From Tahibacter amnicola (lineage in GTDB: Bacteria > Pseudomonadota > Gammaproteobacteria > Xanthomonadales > Rhodanobacteraceae): a stretch of 64,000 nucleotides of DNA. The stretch is from contig NZ_CP104694.1 in NCBI RefSeq assembly GCF_025398735.1, positions 5,793,465-5,857,464 of the forward strand, written 5' to 3'. Under the pieces are notes generated by a model. That model saw only the letters and a program-made list of their open reading frames with translations, did no database searches and had not been told where the DNA came from. The position numbers and the translations under genes were made by a program. Position 1 is the first letter of the stretch. Each line of letters starts with the position of its first letter. This document shows positions 1 through 8,664 of this stretch, piece after piece.

Positions 1-1
1 T

Positions 2-343
2 ACCACCGCCATGGGTCAACCGCCCGTGCGGCTGGCCGTGCTGCAGCTGGCCCTGGCCGCAGCGGCCCGCGGTTGGCCGCCGCCGGCGCAGACGTCCTAC
101 CGGGAAGGTCTGGAGCTGCTGCGCAAGCTCGGCCGATGGAATGACGACACCGTGTTTCACGCCAGCGCCATGGGTGCGTTCCAACGTGCGGGCGCTACTG
201 CCGAGGCAGCGCGCGCGCAGAAGAGCGCCCAGGATGCGCTTTCGCGCTGGCTGGCCGGCTTGCCGGCCGACCAGCGTGCCACCGCCGAGGCGGCGCTGCG
301 CCGGCGCATCACTGCGGAGGCCGGCCATGACCTCTCCTTCTGA
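2..343 (+). CDS. C-terminal fragment of a helical, TPR-like protein (5' end outside window)
   Basis: The reading frame is open from the first bases of the window, so only the last ~113 residues are present; the first ATG at 11 is probably internal. The fragment is Ala/Leu/Arg-rich and looks like stacked amphipathic helices typical of TPR-type repeats (for example 'ARAQKSAQDALSRWLAG'). Its end overlaps the next gene, a soluble histidine kinase, by 17 bp, which suggests co-translation. The kinase has no membrane segment, so this protein could supply input to it; that is inference. The family cannot be named from the visible part. Confidence 0.6.
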   Translation, partial: TTAMGQPPVRLAVLQLALAAAARGWPPPAQTSYREGLELLRKLGRWNDDTVFHASAMGAFQRAGATAEAARAQKSAQDALSRWLAGLPADQRATAEAALRRRITAEAGHDLSF

Positions 344-1112
344 CGCGCAGTCCCTCGCCCAGCTGCGCGAGCACATCACGGAACTGATGGGCCAGCACGA
401 ACGCCTGCTGGAACAGATCGCCGGCGGTGCGCAGGATTTCAAGCGCCTGGCCCGCTCGGTCTGGCGCGTGCAGGAAGAAGAACGCCGGCGTCTGGCGCGT
501 GAGCTGCACGACGGCATCGGCCAGAACCTGGCCGTTCTGACCCATCAGATCGCCGCAGTGATCGGAAGCCTTCCGCCCGGCGCCAGCGACATCCGCGGGG
601 CCCTGGAAGCCTCCGCACGCCTGGTGCGCAGCACGCTCGATGACACGCGCGCGCTGTCCCGCCTGCTGCGTCCGCAGGTGCTGGACGACCTGGGCCTTGC
701 CGCCGCCCTGAAGTGGCTGGCGCGCACATTGGCGGTGGATGGCGAATTGACCATCGACATCGTCGCCGACACGCCCGAGCAACGGCTGGACCCGGACGTC
801 GAGATCCTGGTGTTCCGCGTCGCTCAGGAGGCGCTGACCAACGTCACCCGGCACGCCCATGCCCGGCGTGCCCTGGTGGCGTTATCCACCGGGCCGCGCC
901 AGCTGCAACTGGTGATCAGCGACGACGGCCGCGGCTGTGATCCGGATGCGGCGCAGCGTCTGGGGAGCAACGGCCTCGCTGCGGGCCTCGGGGGCATGCG
1001 CGACCGCGCGCGCGCAATGGACGGAAAATTCTATTTTGATGCCGCACCCGGTCGTGGCTGCCGGGTTACCCTTGTGCTGCCCTTGCCGGCCGAGCCCCGG
1101 GAATCCGCATGA
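327..1112 (+). CDS. Soluble NarL/UhpB-type sensor histidine kinase
   Basis: 261 aa. Start chosen at ATG 327 because GCGGAGG lies six bases upstream; longer in-frame versions run through the upstream gene. There is no membrane segment and no recognisable sensor domain: a short N-terminal coiled coil leads into a HisKA_3 dimerisation domain with phospho-acceptor His61 in 'ELHDGIGQNL', then a HATPase_c domain with an N-box ('ALTNVTRHA') and G-box ('DDGRGCD'). It would autophosphorylate and pass phosphate to the NarL-type regulator that overlaps it by 4 bp (ATGA). Input must come from a partner, possibly the upstream helical protein. Confidence 0.9.
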   Translation: MTSPSDAQSLAQLREHITELMGQHERLLEQIAGGAQDFKRLARSVWRVQEEERRRLARELHDGIGQNLAVLTHQIAAVIGSLPPGASDIRGALEASARLVRSTLDDTRALSRLLRPQVLDDLGLAAALKWLARTLAVDGELTIDIVADTPEQRLDPDVEILVFRVAQEALTNVTRHAHARRALVALSTGPRQLQLVISDDGRGCDPDAAQRLGSNGLAAGLGGMRDRARAMDGKFYFDAAPGRGCRVTLVLPLPAEPRESA

Positions 1113-1744
1113 TCCGCGTCCTGATCGCCGATGACCACACGCTGGTGCGCGAAAGCCTGGCCTCGGCGATTGATGCCAGCCCCGGTTGCCACATCGTGGC
1201 GCAGTGCGCCGACGGCATCAGCGCGATCGAGCAGGCCCATGCGCTGCGCCCTGACCTGGCCATCGTCGACATTTCCATGCCACGACTCTCGGGCATGGAA
1301 GTGGTGCGCCGGCTGCATGCGGAGCTGCCGCGAACACGCGTGCTCGTGCTGACGATGCACGAGGAAGAGGAATACGTCGTGCCGATGGTGCGGGCAGGCG
1401 CATCCGGTTACCTGGTCAAGCACGCAGCTGTGGCGGAACTGCTGGAGGCCATCCGGGCGATCGCGGCCGGGGGCGTGTACTTCGGCAGCTATGCCAGCAA
1501 GGCCCTGGCCGAGCACGTGCGGCAGCCGGATGCGGACAGCGATCCCTACGGCACGCTGTCGCCGCGCGAGCGCGAGGTGTTCCATCTGATCGTCGATGGC
1601 CTCACCACCAAGGAAATCGCCCGACGGCTGGATATCAGCACGAAAACGGCGGAGAACCACCGGCTGCGCATCCTGGCCAAGCTCGATGTGCGCAACGCCG
1701 CCGAGCTGGTGCGCTACGCCGCGCGCAAGCGCCTGATCGACTGA
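1109..1744 (+). CDS. NarL/FixJ-family response regulator (REC + LuxR HTH)
   Basis: 211 aa. The receiver domain (about 1-120) has Asp54 as phospho-acceptor in 'AIVDISMPRLSG' and the conserved Lys in 'YLVKHA'. A C-terminal LuxR-type helix-turn-helix (about 145-205) contains 'LSPREREVFHLIVDGLTTK'. The start codon overlaps the kinase stop (ATGA), so the two form a translationally coupled two-component pair. Target genes cannot be deduced from the window. Confidence 0.93.
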   Translation: MIRVLIADDHTLVRESLASAIDASPGCHIVAQCADGISAIEQAHALRPDLAIVDISMPRLSGMEVVRRLHAELPRTRVLVLTMHEEEEYVVPMVRAGASGYLVKHAAVAELLEAIRAIAAGGVYFGSYASKALAEHVRQPDADSDPYGTLSPREREVFHLIVDGLTTKEIARRLDISTKTAENHRLRILAKLDVRNAAELVRYAARKRLID

Positions 1745-1772
1745 CGGAATCTGCCGCCGCGCCCGCCAGTTT

Positions 1773-1834
1773 TCACGGCCGTGACCGGCTTCACGTCGCT
1801 GTCACGGGCTTGTCCTGATCCTTCACAAATGTGA
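1773..1834. promoter_or_regulatory. Two TCAC-N4-GTGA palindromes upstream of the OmpR-type regulator
   Basis: The 130-bp gap before the OmpR-type regulator holds TCACGGCCGTGA at 1773-1784 and TCACAAATGTGA at 1823-1834 (extended to TTCAC-AAAT-GTGAA at 1822-1835). Both fit TCAC-N4-GTGA and are centred 50 bp apart, close to five helical turns. A further TTCAC...GTCAC pair lies between them. The arrangement looks like paired dimer sites, possibly for autoregulation by the downstream regulator or for a separate repressor. No binding protein is known from the sequence. Confidence 0.45.
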
Positions 1835-1875
1835 AAAATGACCGGCGTTCCCAGCGAATGCCGGGGGAGAGGATC

Positions 1876-2604
1876 ATGAAGCAGCGCGACGAACAAACCG
1901 GCCTGATCCTGCTGATCGAGGACAACCGCGGCATTGCCGAGATGGTCGGCGAATACCTTGAGCGGCGCGGTTATGGCATCGACTACGCCACCGACGGGGT
2001 AACCGGCTTGCGGCTGGCGATCAACAACAGTTACGACGTGATTGTGCTCGACCTGATGTTGCCGGGCATGGATGGCATCGACCTGTGCCGCAAGTTGCGC
2101 GGCGAGGCGAAGAAGTCGACGCCGGTCCTCATGCTCACGGCCCGCGACACGCTCGATGACAAGCTCGTGGGACTGGAAGCCGGCGCAGACGATTACCTCG
2201 TCAAGCCCTTCGAGATCCGCGAGCTGGAAGCGCGCCTGCGTGCCCTGATCCGGCGCGACCGGCGACTGGTCAGCGCCGAGGTGCTCAAGGTGGCCGACCT
2301 GGTGCTCGATACGGCAACCCTGCGGCTCACCCGCGAAGGCAACGAACTGGTGGTATCGCCCATCGGGGTGAAGCTCCTGACTATCCTGATGCGCGAATCT
2401 CCGCGCGTCGTGAGCCGGCGCGATATCGAGCGCGAAATCTGGGGCGAAAGCCTGCCGGACTCCGATACGCTGCGCTCGCACTTGTACAACTTGCGCAAAA
2501 TTATCGACAAACCGTTCCAGCGCCCGCTGTTGCACACCATCCACAGCGCCGGCTACCGCCTGGCCGATCTCGACGCGGAAATCGCCGCAACCAGCCGGGC
2601 CTGA
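1876..2604 (+). CDS. OmpR/PhoB-family response regulator
   Basis: 242 aa from ATG 1876, chosen because GGGGGAGAGG lies immediately upstream (1863-1872); an in-frame start at 1831 has no ribosome binding site and overlaps the operator-like palindrome. The receiver domain has Asp59 in 'IVLDLMLPGMDG' and Lys in 'DDYLVKPF'; the C-terminal winged-helix domain ends with 'TIHSAGYRLADL', the usual trans_reg_C signature. It is followed after two bases by its sensor kinase, so it forms a standard two-component operon. Confidence 0.94.
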   Translation: MKQRDEQTGLILLIEDNRGIAEMVGEYLERRGYGIDYATDGVTGLRLAINNSYDVIVLDLMLPGMDGIDLCRKLRGEAKKSTPVLMLTARDTLDDKLVGLEAGADDYLVKPFEIRELEARLRALIRRDRRLVSAEVLKVADLVLDTATLRLTREGNELVVSPIGVKLLTILMRESPRVVSRRDIEREIWGESLPDSDTLRSHLYNLRKIIDKPFQRPLLHTIHSAGYRLADLDAEIAATSRA

Positions 2605-2606
2605 TC

Positions 2607-3914
2607 ATGCGGCGGCCGGCCGGCATTCGCCGCAAGATCTGGGTTGTCTTCGTGCTCCAGCTGGCGGCGATCAGCTTTGCCACGGTAGTGAGCGTCTTTG
2701 GCGCCGCGACCATACTCGAAGACGTGCTGGTCAAGCGCACCCTGGCCAACGAAGCGGCGCACTTTTTCGAGCAACGCCACCGCCAGACGCTGCCGCCACC
2801 CAACACCTATACGCTGCGTGGCTACTTCGTGGATGGCTCGCGCAACACCGACAGCCTGCCGGCGTCGCTGCGCCAGCTGCAGGAGGGCTACCACCATGTC
2901 CGCGCCGACGGACTGGACGACCTGGTCCATGTCCAGCGCGGCGCGGGTGGCACCCTGTACCTGCTGTTCCAGCGCGGACCGGTGCATCGCCTGGCGCTGA
3001 CCTTCGGCGTGATCCCGCTGGCTGTCGTTTTGGTGATCATCGCCATCAGCACCTGGGTCACCTACCGGGCTTCGCGTCGCGCGCTGTCGCCCATCGTGGC
3101 GCTCGCGGCGAATGTGCGGGAATGGGATCCGAAACGTCCCGAGCTCAACCGGCTGGAACCCGAGCAGCTTCCCGGCGAGGTGGATCACGATGTGGAGGTG
3201 CTGTCGCGCGCGCTGCACCGTTTCGCCACGCGCATCGAGGAATTCGTCGAACGCGAGCGCAATTTCACGCGCGACGCCAGCCACGAGCTGCGCAGTCCGC
3301 TGACCGTCATCAAAGTCGCCGCCGATGTGCTCGCGGATGATCCGCGCCTGGACGAGTTCGCGCGTCGCGTGGTGGCCCGCATCCAGACGGCCGGGCGTGA
3401 CATGGAAGCGCTGATCGAAACCTTCCTGATCCTCGCCCGCGAGGCCGATACGGGGTTGCCGGAGGAGGACTTCGACGTCAATACCATCGCCCGCGAGGAA
3501 GTCGAGCGGGCGCGGCCCTACGTCGAGCAGAAACCCGTGACACTCACGCTCGTCGAGCACGGCCAGTTCGCCCTGCATGCCTCCTCGCGCGTGGTGTCGG
3601 TCATGCTGGGCAACCTCGTCCGCAACGCCTGTCTTTTCACCGACCACGGCAGTGTGACGGTCACCGTCGGCAGCGACTACGTCAAGGTGGAGGACACCGG
3701 CGGCGGCATGAGCCAGGCCGAGCTGGCCCAGGTGTTCAGGCCGGCCATGATCACTGGCCCCGCCCTGCGCGGCCGCCATGGCGTTGGTCTCACCATCGTC
3801 AAGCGCCTGTCGGACCGTTTTGGCTGGCCGATCACCATCGACAGCGAACTGGGGCGCGGCACGATCGCTATCATCGGATTTCCCCAGGCACGCCCGACCG
3901 CGGCAGCCGCCTGA
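2607..3914 (+). CDS. Membrane sensor histidine kinase partner of the OmpR-type regulator
   Basis: 435 aa. N-terminal membrane segment at about 10-32, a periplasmic sensor region of about 95 residues, and a second membrane segment at about 129-153 ('VIPLAVVLVIIAISTWVTY'). HisKA follows with His226 in 'ASHELRSPLTVIKVAADVL', then HATPase_c with 'MLGNLVRNACLFTD' and 'GVGLTIVKRL'. The periplasmic part has no recognisable ligand-binding family. It starts two bases after the regulator stop codon; together they are one operon. Confidence 0.92.
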   Translation: MRRPAGIRRKIWVVFVLQLAAISFATVVSVFGAATILEDVLVKRTLANEAAHFFEQRHRQTLPPPNTYTLRGYFVDGSRNTDSLPASLRQLQEGYHHVRADGLDDLVHVQRGAGGTLYLLFQRGPVHRLALTFGVIPLAVVLVIIAISTWVTYRASRRALSPIVALAANVREWDPKRPELNRLEPEQLPGEVDHDVEVLSRALHRFATRIEEFVERERNFTRDASHELRSPLTVIKVAADVLADDPRLDEFARRVVARIQTAGRDMEALIETFLILAREADTGLPEEDFDVNTIAREEVERARPYVEQKPVTLTLVEHGQFALHASSRVVSVMLGNLVRNACLFTDHGSVTVTVGSDYVKVEDTGGGMSQAELAQVFRPAMITGPALRGRHGVGLTIVKRLSDRFGWPITIDSELGRGTIAIIGFPQARPTAAAA

Positions 3915-3948
3915 CACCTTCTTCGCCCCGCCTATGGAGCCCGAGCGC

Positions 3949-4944
3949 ATGCCGCCGTACATTTGTCGCCTGATCACCGTGATTGCGGGAGCGTTCTGCA
4001 TGGCCGCCGGTGCCGCCGAGGTGAAGCCCGTCCTCGTCATCCATGGCGGGGCCGGCGTGATGAAGAAGTCGCTCGCCCCCGAGCGGCGCAAGGCGATCGA
4101 AACGGCGCTGCACGAAGCACTGTCAGCCGGCTATGGCGTCCTCAAGGACGGCGGCAGCAGCCTGGAAGCGGCCACCGCCGCTGTCGTCGTGCTGGAAGAT
4201 TCGCCCTACTTCAACGCCGGCAAGGGCGCAGTATTCAACCACGACGGCAAGAATGAGCTCGATGCCTCCGTCATGGACGGCGCGACGCGACGTGCCGGCA
4301 GCGTAGCGGGCCTGCACCGGGTGAAGAATCCCGTTCGTCTGGCCCGCGCCGTGATGGAGAAATCCGCTCACGTGATGCTGGTCGGCGACGGCGCGGAAGC
4401 CTTCGCCAAGGACGCCGGCATCGAGCTGGTGGATCCCTCGTATTTTCGAACCGAGGAACGCTGGAACCAGCTGCAGGAAGCCCTCAAGGCCGAAGCTGCG
4501 AACAAGATTGCCGAACTGCCGGCCGCGTTGCGGCACGGGACCGTCGGCGCCGTCGCGCTGGACAAGGACGGCCACCTCGCCGCTGCCACCTCGACCGGCG
4601 GCATGACCAACAAGCGCTGGGGGCGCATCGGCGATTCGCCGGTGATCGGCGCCGGCACTTATGCCAATGCCGATTGCGCCGCCTCCGGCACCGGCTGGGG
4701 CGAGTACTTCATCCGCACGGTCGCGACGCATTCGATCTGCTCGCGCGTTGCCGCAGGGAGCGACAGCGTCGGGAGCGCCGCAACTGCCGTACTCAAGGAC
4801 ATCGAAACCCTGGGCGGCGACGGCGGCGTGATCGTGCTCGACGCAAAGGGCAATTTCGCGACGCCGTTCAACACCGAAGGCATGTTCCGCGGCTGGGTGG
4901 ACCGCGACGGGAAATTCCACGTCGCGATACTTCCCGGCGAATAG
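3949..4944 (+). CDS. iaaA: Exported isoaspartyl peptidase / L-asparaginase (Ntn-hydrolase, threonine type)
   Basis: 331 aa from ATG 3949, preceded by GGAG. A signal peptide (about 1-22, 'VIAGAFCMAAGAA') indicates the periplasm. The protein then matches the plant-type asparaginase family: 'VLVIHGGAGV' at the start of the mature part, an autocleavage site before Thr198 in 'RHGTVGAVALD', and the 'STGGMTNK' substrate loop. The precursor is expected to cleave itself into alpha and beta subunits and hydrolyse isoaspartyl dipeptides and possibly asparagine. It is a single gene, convergent with tamB. Confidence 0.9.
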   Translation: MPPYICRLITVIAGAFCMAAGAAEVKPVLVIHGGAGVMKKSLAPERRKAIETALHEALSAGYGVLKDGGSSLEAATAAVVVLEDSPYFNAGKGAVFNHDGKNELDASVMDGATRRAGSVAGLHRVKNPVRLARAVMEKSAHVMLVGDGAEAFAKDAGIELVDPSYFRTEERWNQLQEALKAEAANKIAELPAALRHGTVGAVALDKDGHLAAATSTGGMTNKRWGRIGDSPVIGAGTYANADCAASGTGWGEYFIRTVATHSICSRVAAGSDSVGSAATAVLKDIETLGGDGGVIVLDAKGNFATPFNTEGMFRGWVDRDGKFHVAILPGE

Positions 4945-4953
4945 CCCGTCGCT

Positions 4954-7900
4954 CTATTTTTCGTAGCGGTAGTTGAGTCCCGCGCGGTTCTCCACGGTGG
5001 CGTTCTGCGCCTCCAGTTCCCAGCGCTTGCTGAGCTTGTAGCGCAAGGTGATCACCTCGCCCGGCTGGAAGATGCCGACGCCGTAGCCGATGTAGAGCTT
5101 CGGCGAGAGGTACTTGCCGACCGTGAAGGCAGTGCCGCCGACACCCGCGTTGTCGCGTACTTCAGCCTCGATGCCCAGCCGCGCGCCGATGCTCTTGGCC
5201 AAAAGGTCGCCCGTAGCCGAACCCAACGCCTGGGCGGCCGTGCGCACCAGATCCGTGTCGCCGCCCTTGAGCCCCGACAACGGTTTGCCGGTGATGAGGT
5301 AGGAGAGCGCCTCGGACTGTTCCATCGCCGGTTCGGCAAATACGGTGAGCACAGGTACCTGCGCGGTACCCTGGACCCGCAAGCCTGGCTTGACGTCCTT
5401 GAGGTCGCGCACCGCACGCAGATCAAGGCCAGGGTTGTCGATTGCCGTGCCGGCGAACAGCAGGCGGCCCGTCTCGATGCGCAGATCCTGCCCGTAGGCG
5501 CGGTAGGTACCGCCTACCCGCACTTCACCACGCCCCACGGTCTGGCGCCCGGGCCGCTCGACAATGGCCAGCTGGCCGTCCAGCTTGCCATCGAGGCCAA
5601 ATCCCTTCAGCCGCACGTCATCGCCCAGGCGCAGCGTGACATCGGCCACCACGGGCAACGCCGCTTTCACCGCAGCCGCTTCTTCATCGGTCACCACGAC
5701 GTCCGGAGACGTCTTGGCGACCCCACCGCCGGGCAATTTGGACAGATCCACATTGGCCGACGGCATGTCAACCTGCCCGCTGACACGGAACTCCGCCTGG
5801 CTGTATTCCAGTTTCAGGTGCGGACCGACGACCACGCGCGCACCGGGAATGTCGGCCGCGAGAAAGTCCTTGCCTTCGATCGACACCAGAATCGGCGTGG
5901 TCGCTCGCGTATCGCCGCTGCCCGTGAAGGTGATCTGTCCGGTGCCGGAACGGATGCCGCCTTCGATCCGCACCTGCTGCGACGGATCGACGGTGACGCT
6001 GGCCGTGCCGTCCTGGAGCGTGATGCCGGCGGCGGGCACTTCGGCCCCGAGTTCGAGCAGGCGCAGCGTACCGTCCACCTGCGGCTGGGCCAGCGTGCCG
6101 CCGACGTGAAGGCTGCCATTGGCGCGCCCCTTCACCGCGGCGAGGTCAGTAGTAAACAATTCCACCAGTGAAAGATTGGCAATTGCCAGGGTTATGGTTC
6201 CGTCCAGCACCTGCGATGCGCCACGTGCCTGCACCCGGCCCTCGACGCGGCCGCCATCAGCGAAGGCCGCCCGCAAGGTGAGGTCCTGCCCTTCCGGTGA
6301 CAGTGCGGCTTCGATCGCGACATCGCGGTAGTCCAGCACCGGCTTGGCGGCATCCGGATACCCGATCTGCCCGCGCGCCGAACCGATACGCGCGCTGCCA
6401 CGCCACTGGCCCTGCGCCGAACCGGCCACATCGCCACTGCCATCGATCTCGCCCTGCAGCGTGAACGGCGCGTCCGGTGCGGCCAGCACCATCACCATCG
6501 CCAGGGGCAATCGTTCGATGCGGTAGCGCGCCGTGGTGGCGCCATCGGCAGTGCGGTCGCCGGCCAGGCACAGGCGGGGCCCGGACGCGGTCAGGCACAG
6601 CTCGCCCAGGTGCAGCGCCTGCTCCCGCCAGCTCAGCGTCACCGGCTGCTGCAAGGTCCATTGCGGCTGGTCGCGCAGCGAGAGATTCAGCGTCTCCAGC
6701 ATGCCGTTCCAGTTGGCGTCGGTGTTGGCGCCACGCACGGTCACCTGGCCTGACAGCGGGTCGCCGTTGAGCGCGAGCGTCAGGGTGTGCGCATTCCGGT
6801 CACCCTTGCCGTCGATACTGACCCGCTCGAAATGCAGATTGCCCTGCGCCACGCCGGTTGCCAGCACGCTGACGTTGCCGCGCGGTGCGCTGGCGTCGGC
6901 GATATCGGCCGTCAGTTCCACCGAGCCGGCTTTCGTTCCGTCATAGGACACGCTCTGGCCGTCCAGACGGCCGTTGAGCGCCAGGGCAGGCCACGCCCCC
7001 TTGACCTGCCACTCACCCTTGACGCGTCCCTGGGCACCCGGCAGCAGGTCGCCGAGCGACTGGATCGTGAATCCGACCGTGGCATCGGTCTGGTGACCAC
7101 CGCGGCCGCGGATCGCGACGGTGCTCTCTCCCGATGCCAGCGCCAGCGTTCCATCGATGACCAGGCCCGGGGACACACGGATATCCGCTGTGCCGGTGAC
7201 AGGCCGCTGCCGCAATGTACCGTCGAGCTTGTCGAGCTTCACGCTGGCAGTGACGCCGGCGTCGGCCAGGCTGCCCTCGCTGTGCAGAGTCAGGCCGAGC
7301 GAGCCCGGCCAGCCGGCGACCAGGGCGCCGGGGTCGAACCGTTCCGCCCGGACCTCGCCTTTCCACGCCACGGACGGTGCCAGGGTGACGGTGCCCTGCG
7401 CCTGGAGGTAACCCCGTGGTTGCTGCAGCGCCAGGCGGTTGACCAGCACCTGCTTCGCGGTACCGGCCACGTCCAGGCTGATCTCTGCAATCTTCCCCGG
7501 CGGGCCGAGCTTCACGGTGCCCTTCGCGCCGTATTCCTGCAGCGTGCCGGCAACATCCAGGCGCCCGTCGCTGTGCAATACCTGCCCGGCAAGATCCTCG
7601 GGCAGCACGACGCCGCTCCAGGTCAGGCCGAGAATGGTCGCGACGGACCCGCCCGTCAGATCCACCGATCCGGTTACGTCCAGGCGGCCGCTGGCCTCCG
7701 GCGAACGCAAGGTCAGTGCCTGGACGGAAAGGACCTGATTTTCCCAGCCGAACTGGAGCGGGTCGACCAGCACAGTGTGGCCGTTGACGCCGACCTGGCC
7801 ACTGATCGATCCCCCCTTGCCCGATCCGTTGCCCTTGAGGGTCAATGCTACGGACTGCAGAGCTGTGTCTTTCACGATGACGGACGGCGAAAAGGCGGGC

Positions 7901-8664
7901 ACGGCGAGATCAAAATCCCATGCCTGGCTGCCGGTGGTATCGACAGCAGCGCGCAGATCGGCAGCGGCCGGCTGCGTCAGCACCGCGTGCGCGGTCGCCT
8001 TTCCGGCGGTACTGGTCGCATCGAGTGTACCCGCGTAGCGAATATCGCCCAGGCGCCAGTCGAATTGCCCTTTTGCACCGCCCGCGTACGGGGCGAGCGA
8101 AAGGAGGTTGGCTTCCAGGTCCACGCTTCCTTCCGGCGCGCGCACGGCCAGCCGCTTCAGGCGCATGCCTTCCAGGGTCCAGCCGGCCTCGGCCTCGATG
8201 GAATCGACCGCCAGCGTGGGCTGGCCGTCGGTAGTAAGGGCCAGTCGCGTGACCATCAGACGGTCGAGCGTGATATCCAGCGGCGGCACCAGCGAAAACG
8301 GCTCGGACGGCGACGCGGCCGGCTCGGCGGGGAGCGTGGTCAGCTTGACCGTCAGCCCGTCGATTTCCACGTTCTCCACGTGCGCGTGGCGCTTGAGCAC
8401 CGCCCACGGCGCCACGTCGAGCAGCACGCGCTCGGCGTGGACGATCACGGCCTTGTCGTGCCAGCGCACGTTGTGCAGGACCAGTGGTCCGGCGATGGCA
8501 CCTTCGCTGCGCTCCACCGTCAGCAGGCCGCCGCTCCCGGCGACGATCCGCGCCAGCACCATGCGCGCACCGACGCCCGAATAGAGCAGGCCGAGCAGCG
8601 CCGCCGCCAGGATGACCAGGAGGGCGGCCAGCGCGCCAGCGATACGTCTGGTCCAGCGTTTCAT
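4954..8664 (-). CDS. tamB: Translocation and assembly module inner-membrane protein TamB
   Basis: 1236 aa. One N-terminal membrane anchor (about 8-30) is followed by a very long periplasmic region of repetitive beta-strand segments typical of AsmA/TamB-like proteins, and a C-terminal TamB (DUF490) domain ending in 'RAGLNYRYEK'. TamB spans the periplasm and works with TamA in outer-membrane biogenesis; the family is now linked to phospholipid transfer and autotransporter assembly. Its ATG overlaps the tamA stop by 4 bp, so the pair is translationally coupled. Length is close to E. coli TamB (1259 aa). Confidence 0.94.
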   Translation of the reverse strand: MKRWTRRIAGALAALLVILAAALLGLLYSGVGARMVLARIVAGSGGLLTVERSEGAIAGPLVLHNVRWHDKAVIVHAERVLLDVAPWAVLKRHAHVENVEIDGLTVKLTTLPAEPAASPSEPFSLVPPLDITLDRLMVTRLALTTDGQPTLAVDSIEAEAGWTLEGMRLKRLAVRAPEGSVDLEANLLSLAPYAGGAKGQFDWRLGDIRYAGTLDATSTAGKATAHAVLTQPAAADLRAAVDTTGSQAWDFDLAVPAFSPSVIVKDTALQSVALTLKGNGSGKGGSISGQVGVNGHTVLVDPLQFGWENQVLSVQALTLRSPEASGRLDVTGSVDLTGGSVATILGLTWSGVVLPEDLAGQVLHSDGRLDVAGTLQEYGAKGTVKLGPPGKIAEISLDVAGTAKQVLVNRLALQQPRGYLQAQGTVTLAPSVAWKGEVRAERFDPGALVAGWPGSLGLTLHSEGSLADAGVTASVKLDKLDGTLRQRPVTGTADIRVSPGLVIDGTLALASGESTVAIRGRGGHQTDATVGFTIQSLGDLLPGAQGRVKGEWQVKGAWPALALNGRLDGQSVSYDGTKAGSVELTADIADASAPRGNVSVLATGVAQGNLHFERVSIDGKGDRNAHTLTLALNGDPLSGQVTVRGANTDANWNGMLETLNLSLRDQPQWTLQQPVTLSWREQALHLGELCLTASGPRLCLAGDRTADGATTARYRIERLPLAMVMVLAAPDAPFTLQGEIDGSGDVAGSAQGQWRGSARIGSARGQIGYPDAAKPVLDYRDVAIEAALSPEGQDLTLRAAFADGGRVEGRVQARGASQVLDGTITLAIANLSLVELFTTDLAAVKGRANGSLHVGGTLAQPQVDGTLRLLELGAEVPAAGITLQDGTASVTVDPSQQVRIEGGIRSGTGQITFTGSGDTRATTPILVSIEGKDFLAADIPGARVVVGPHLKLEYSQAEFRVSGQVDMPSANVDLSKLPGGGVAKTSPDVVVTDEEAAAVKAALPVVADVTLRLGDDVRLKGFGLDGKLDGQLAIVERPGRQTVGRGEVRVGGTYRAYGQDLRIETGRLLFAGTAIDNPGLDLRAVRDLKDVKPGLRVQGTAQVPVLTVFAEPAMEQSEALSYLITGKPLSGLKGGDTDLVRTAAQALGSATGDLLAKSIGARLGIEAEVRDNAGVGGTAFTVGKYLSPKLYIGYGVGIFQPGEVITLRYKLSKRWELEAQNATVENRAGLNYRYEK

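Noticed and set aside
2553-4091. A 512-codon minus-strand open frame
   Set aside because: Opposite a histidine kinase with all conserved boxes; no independent support.
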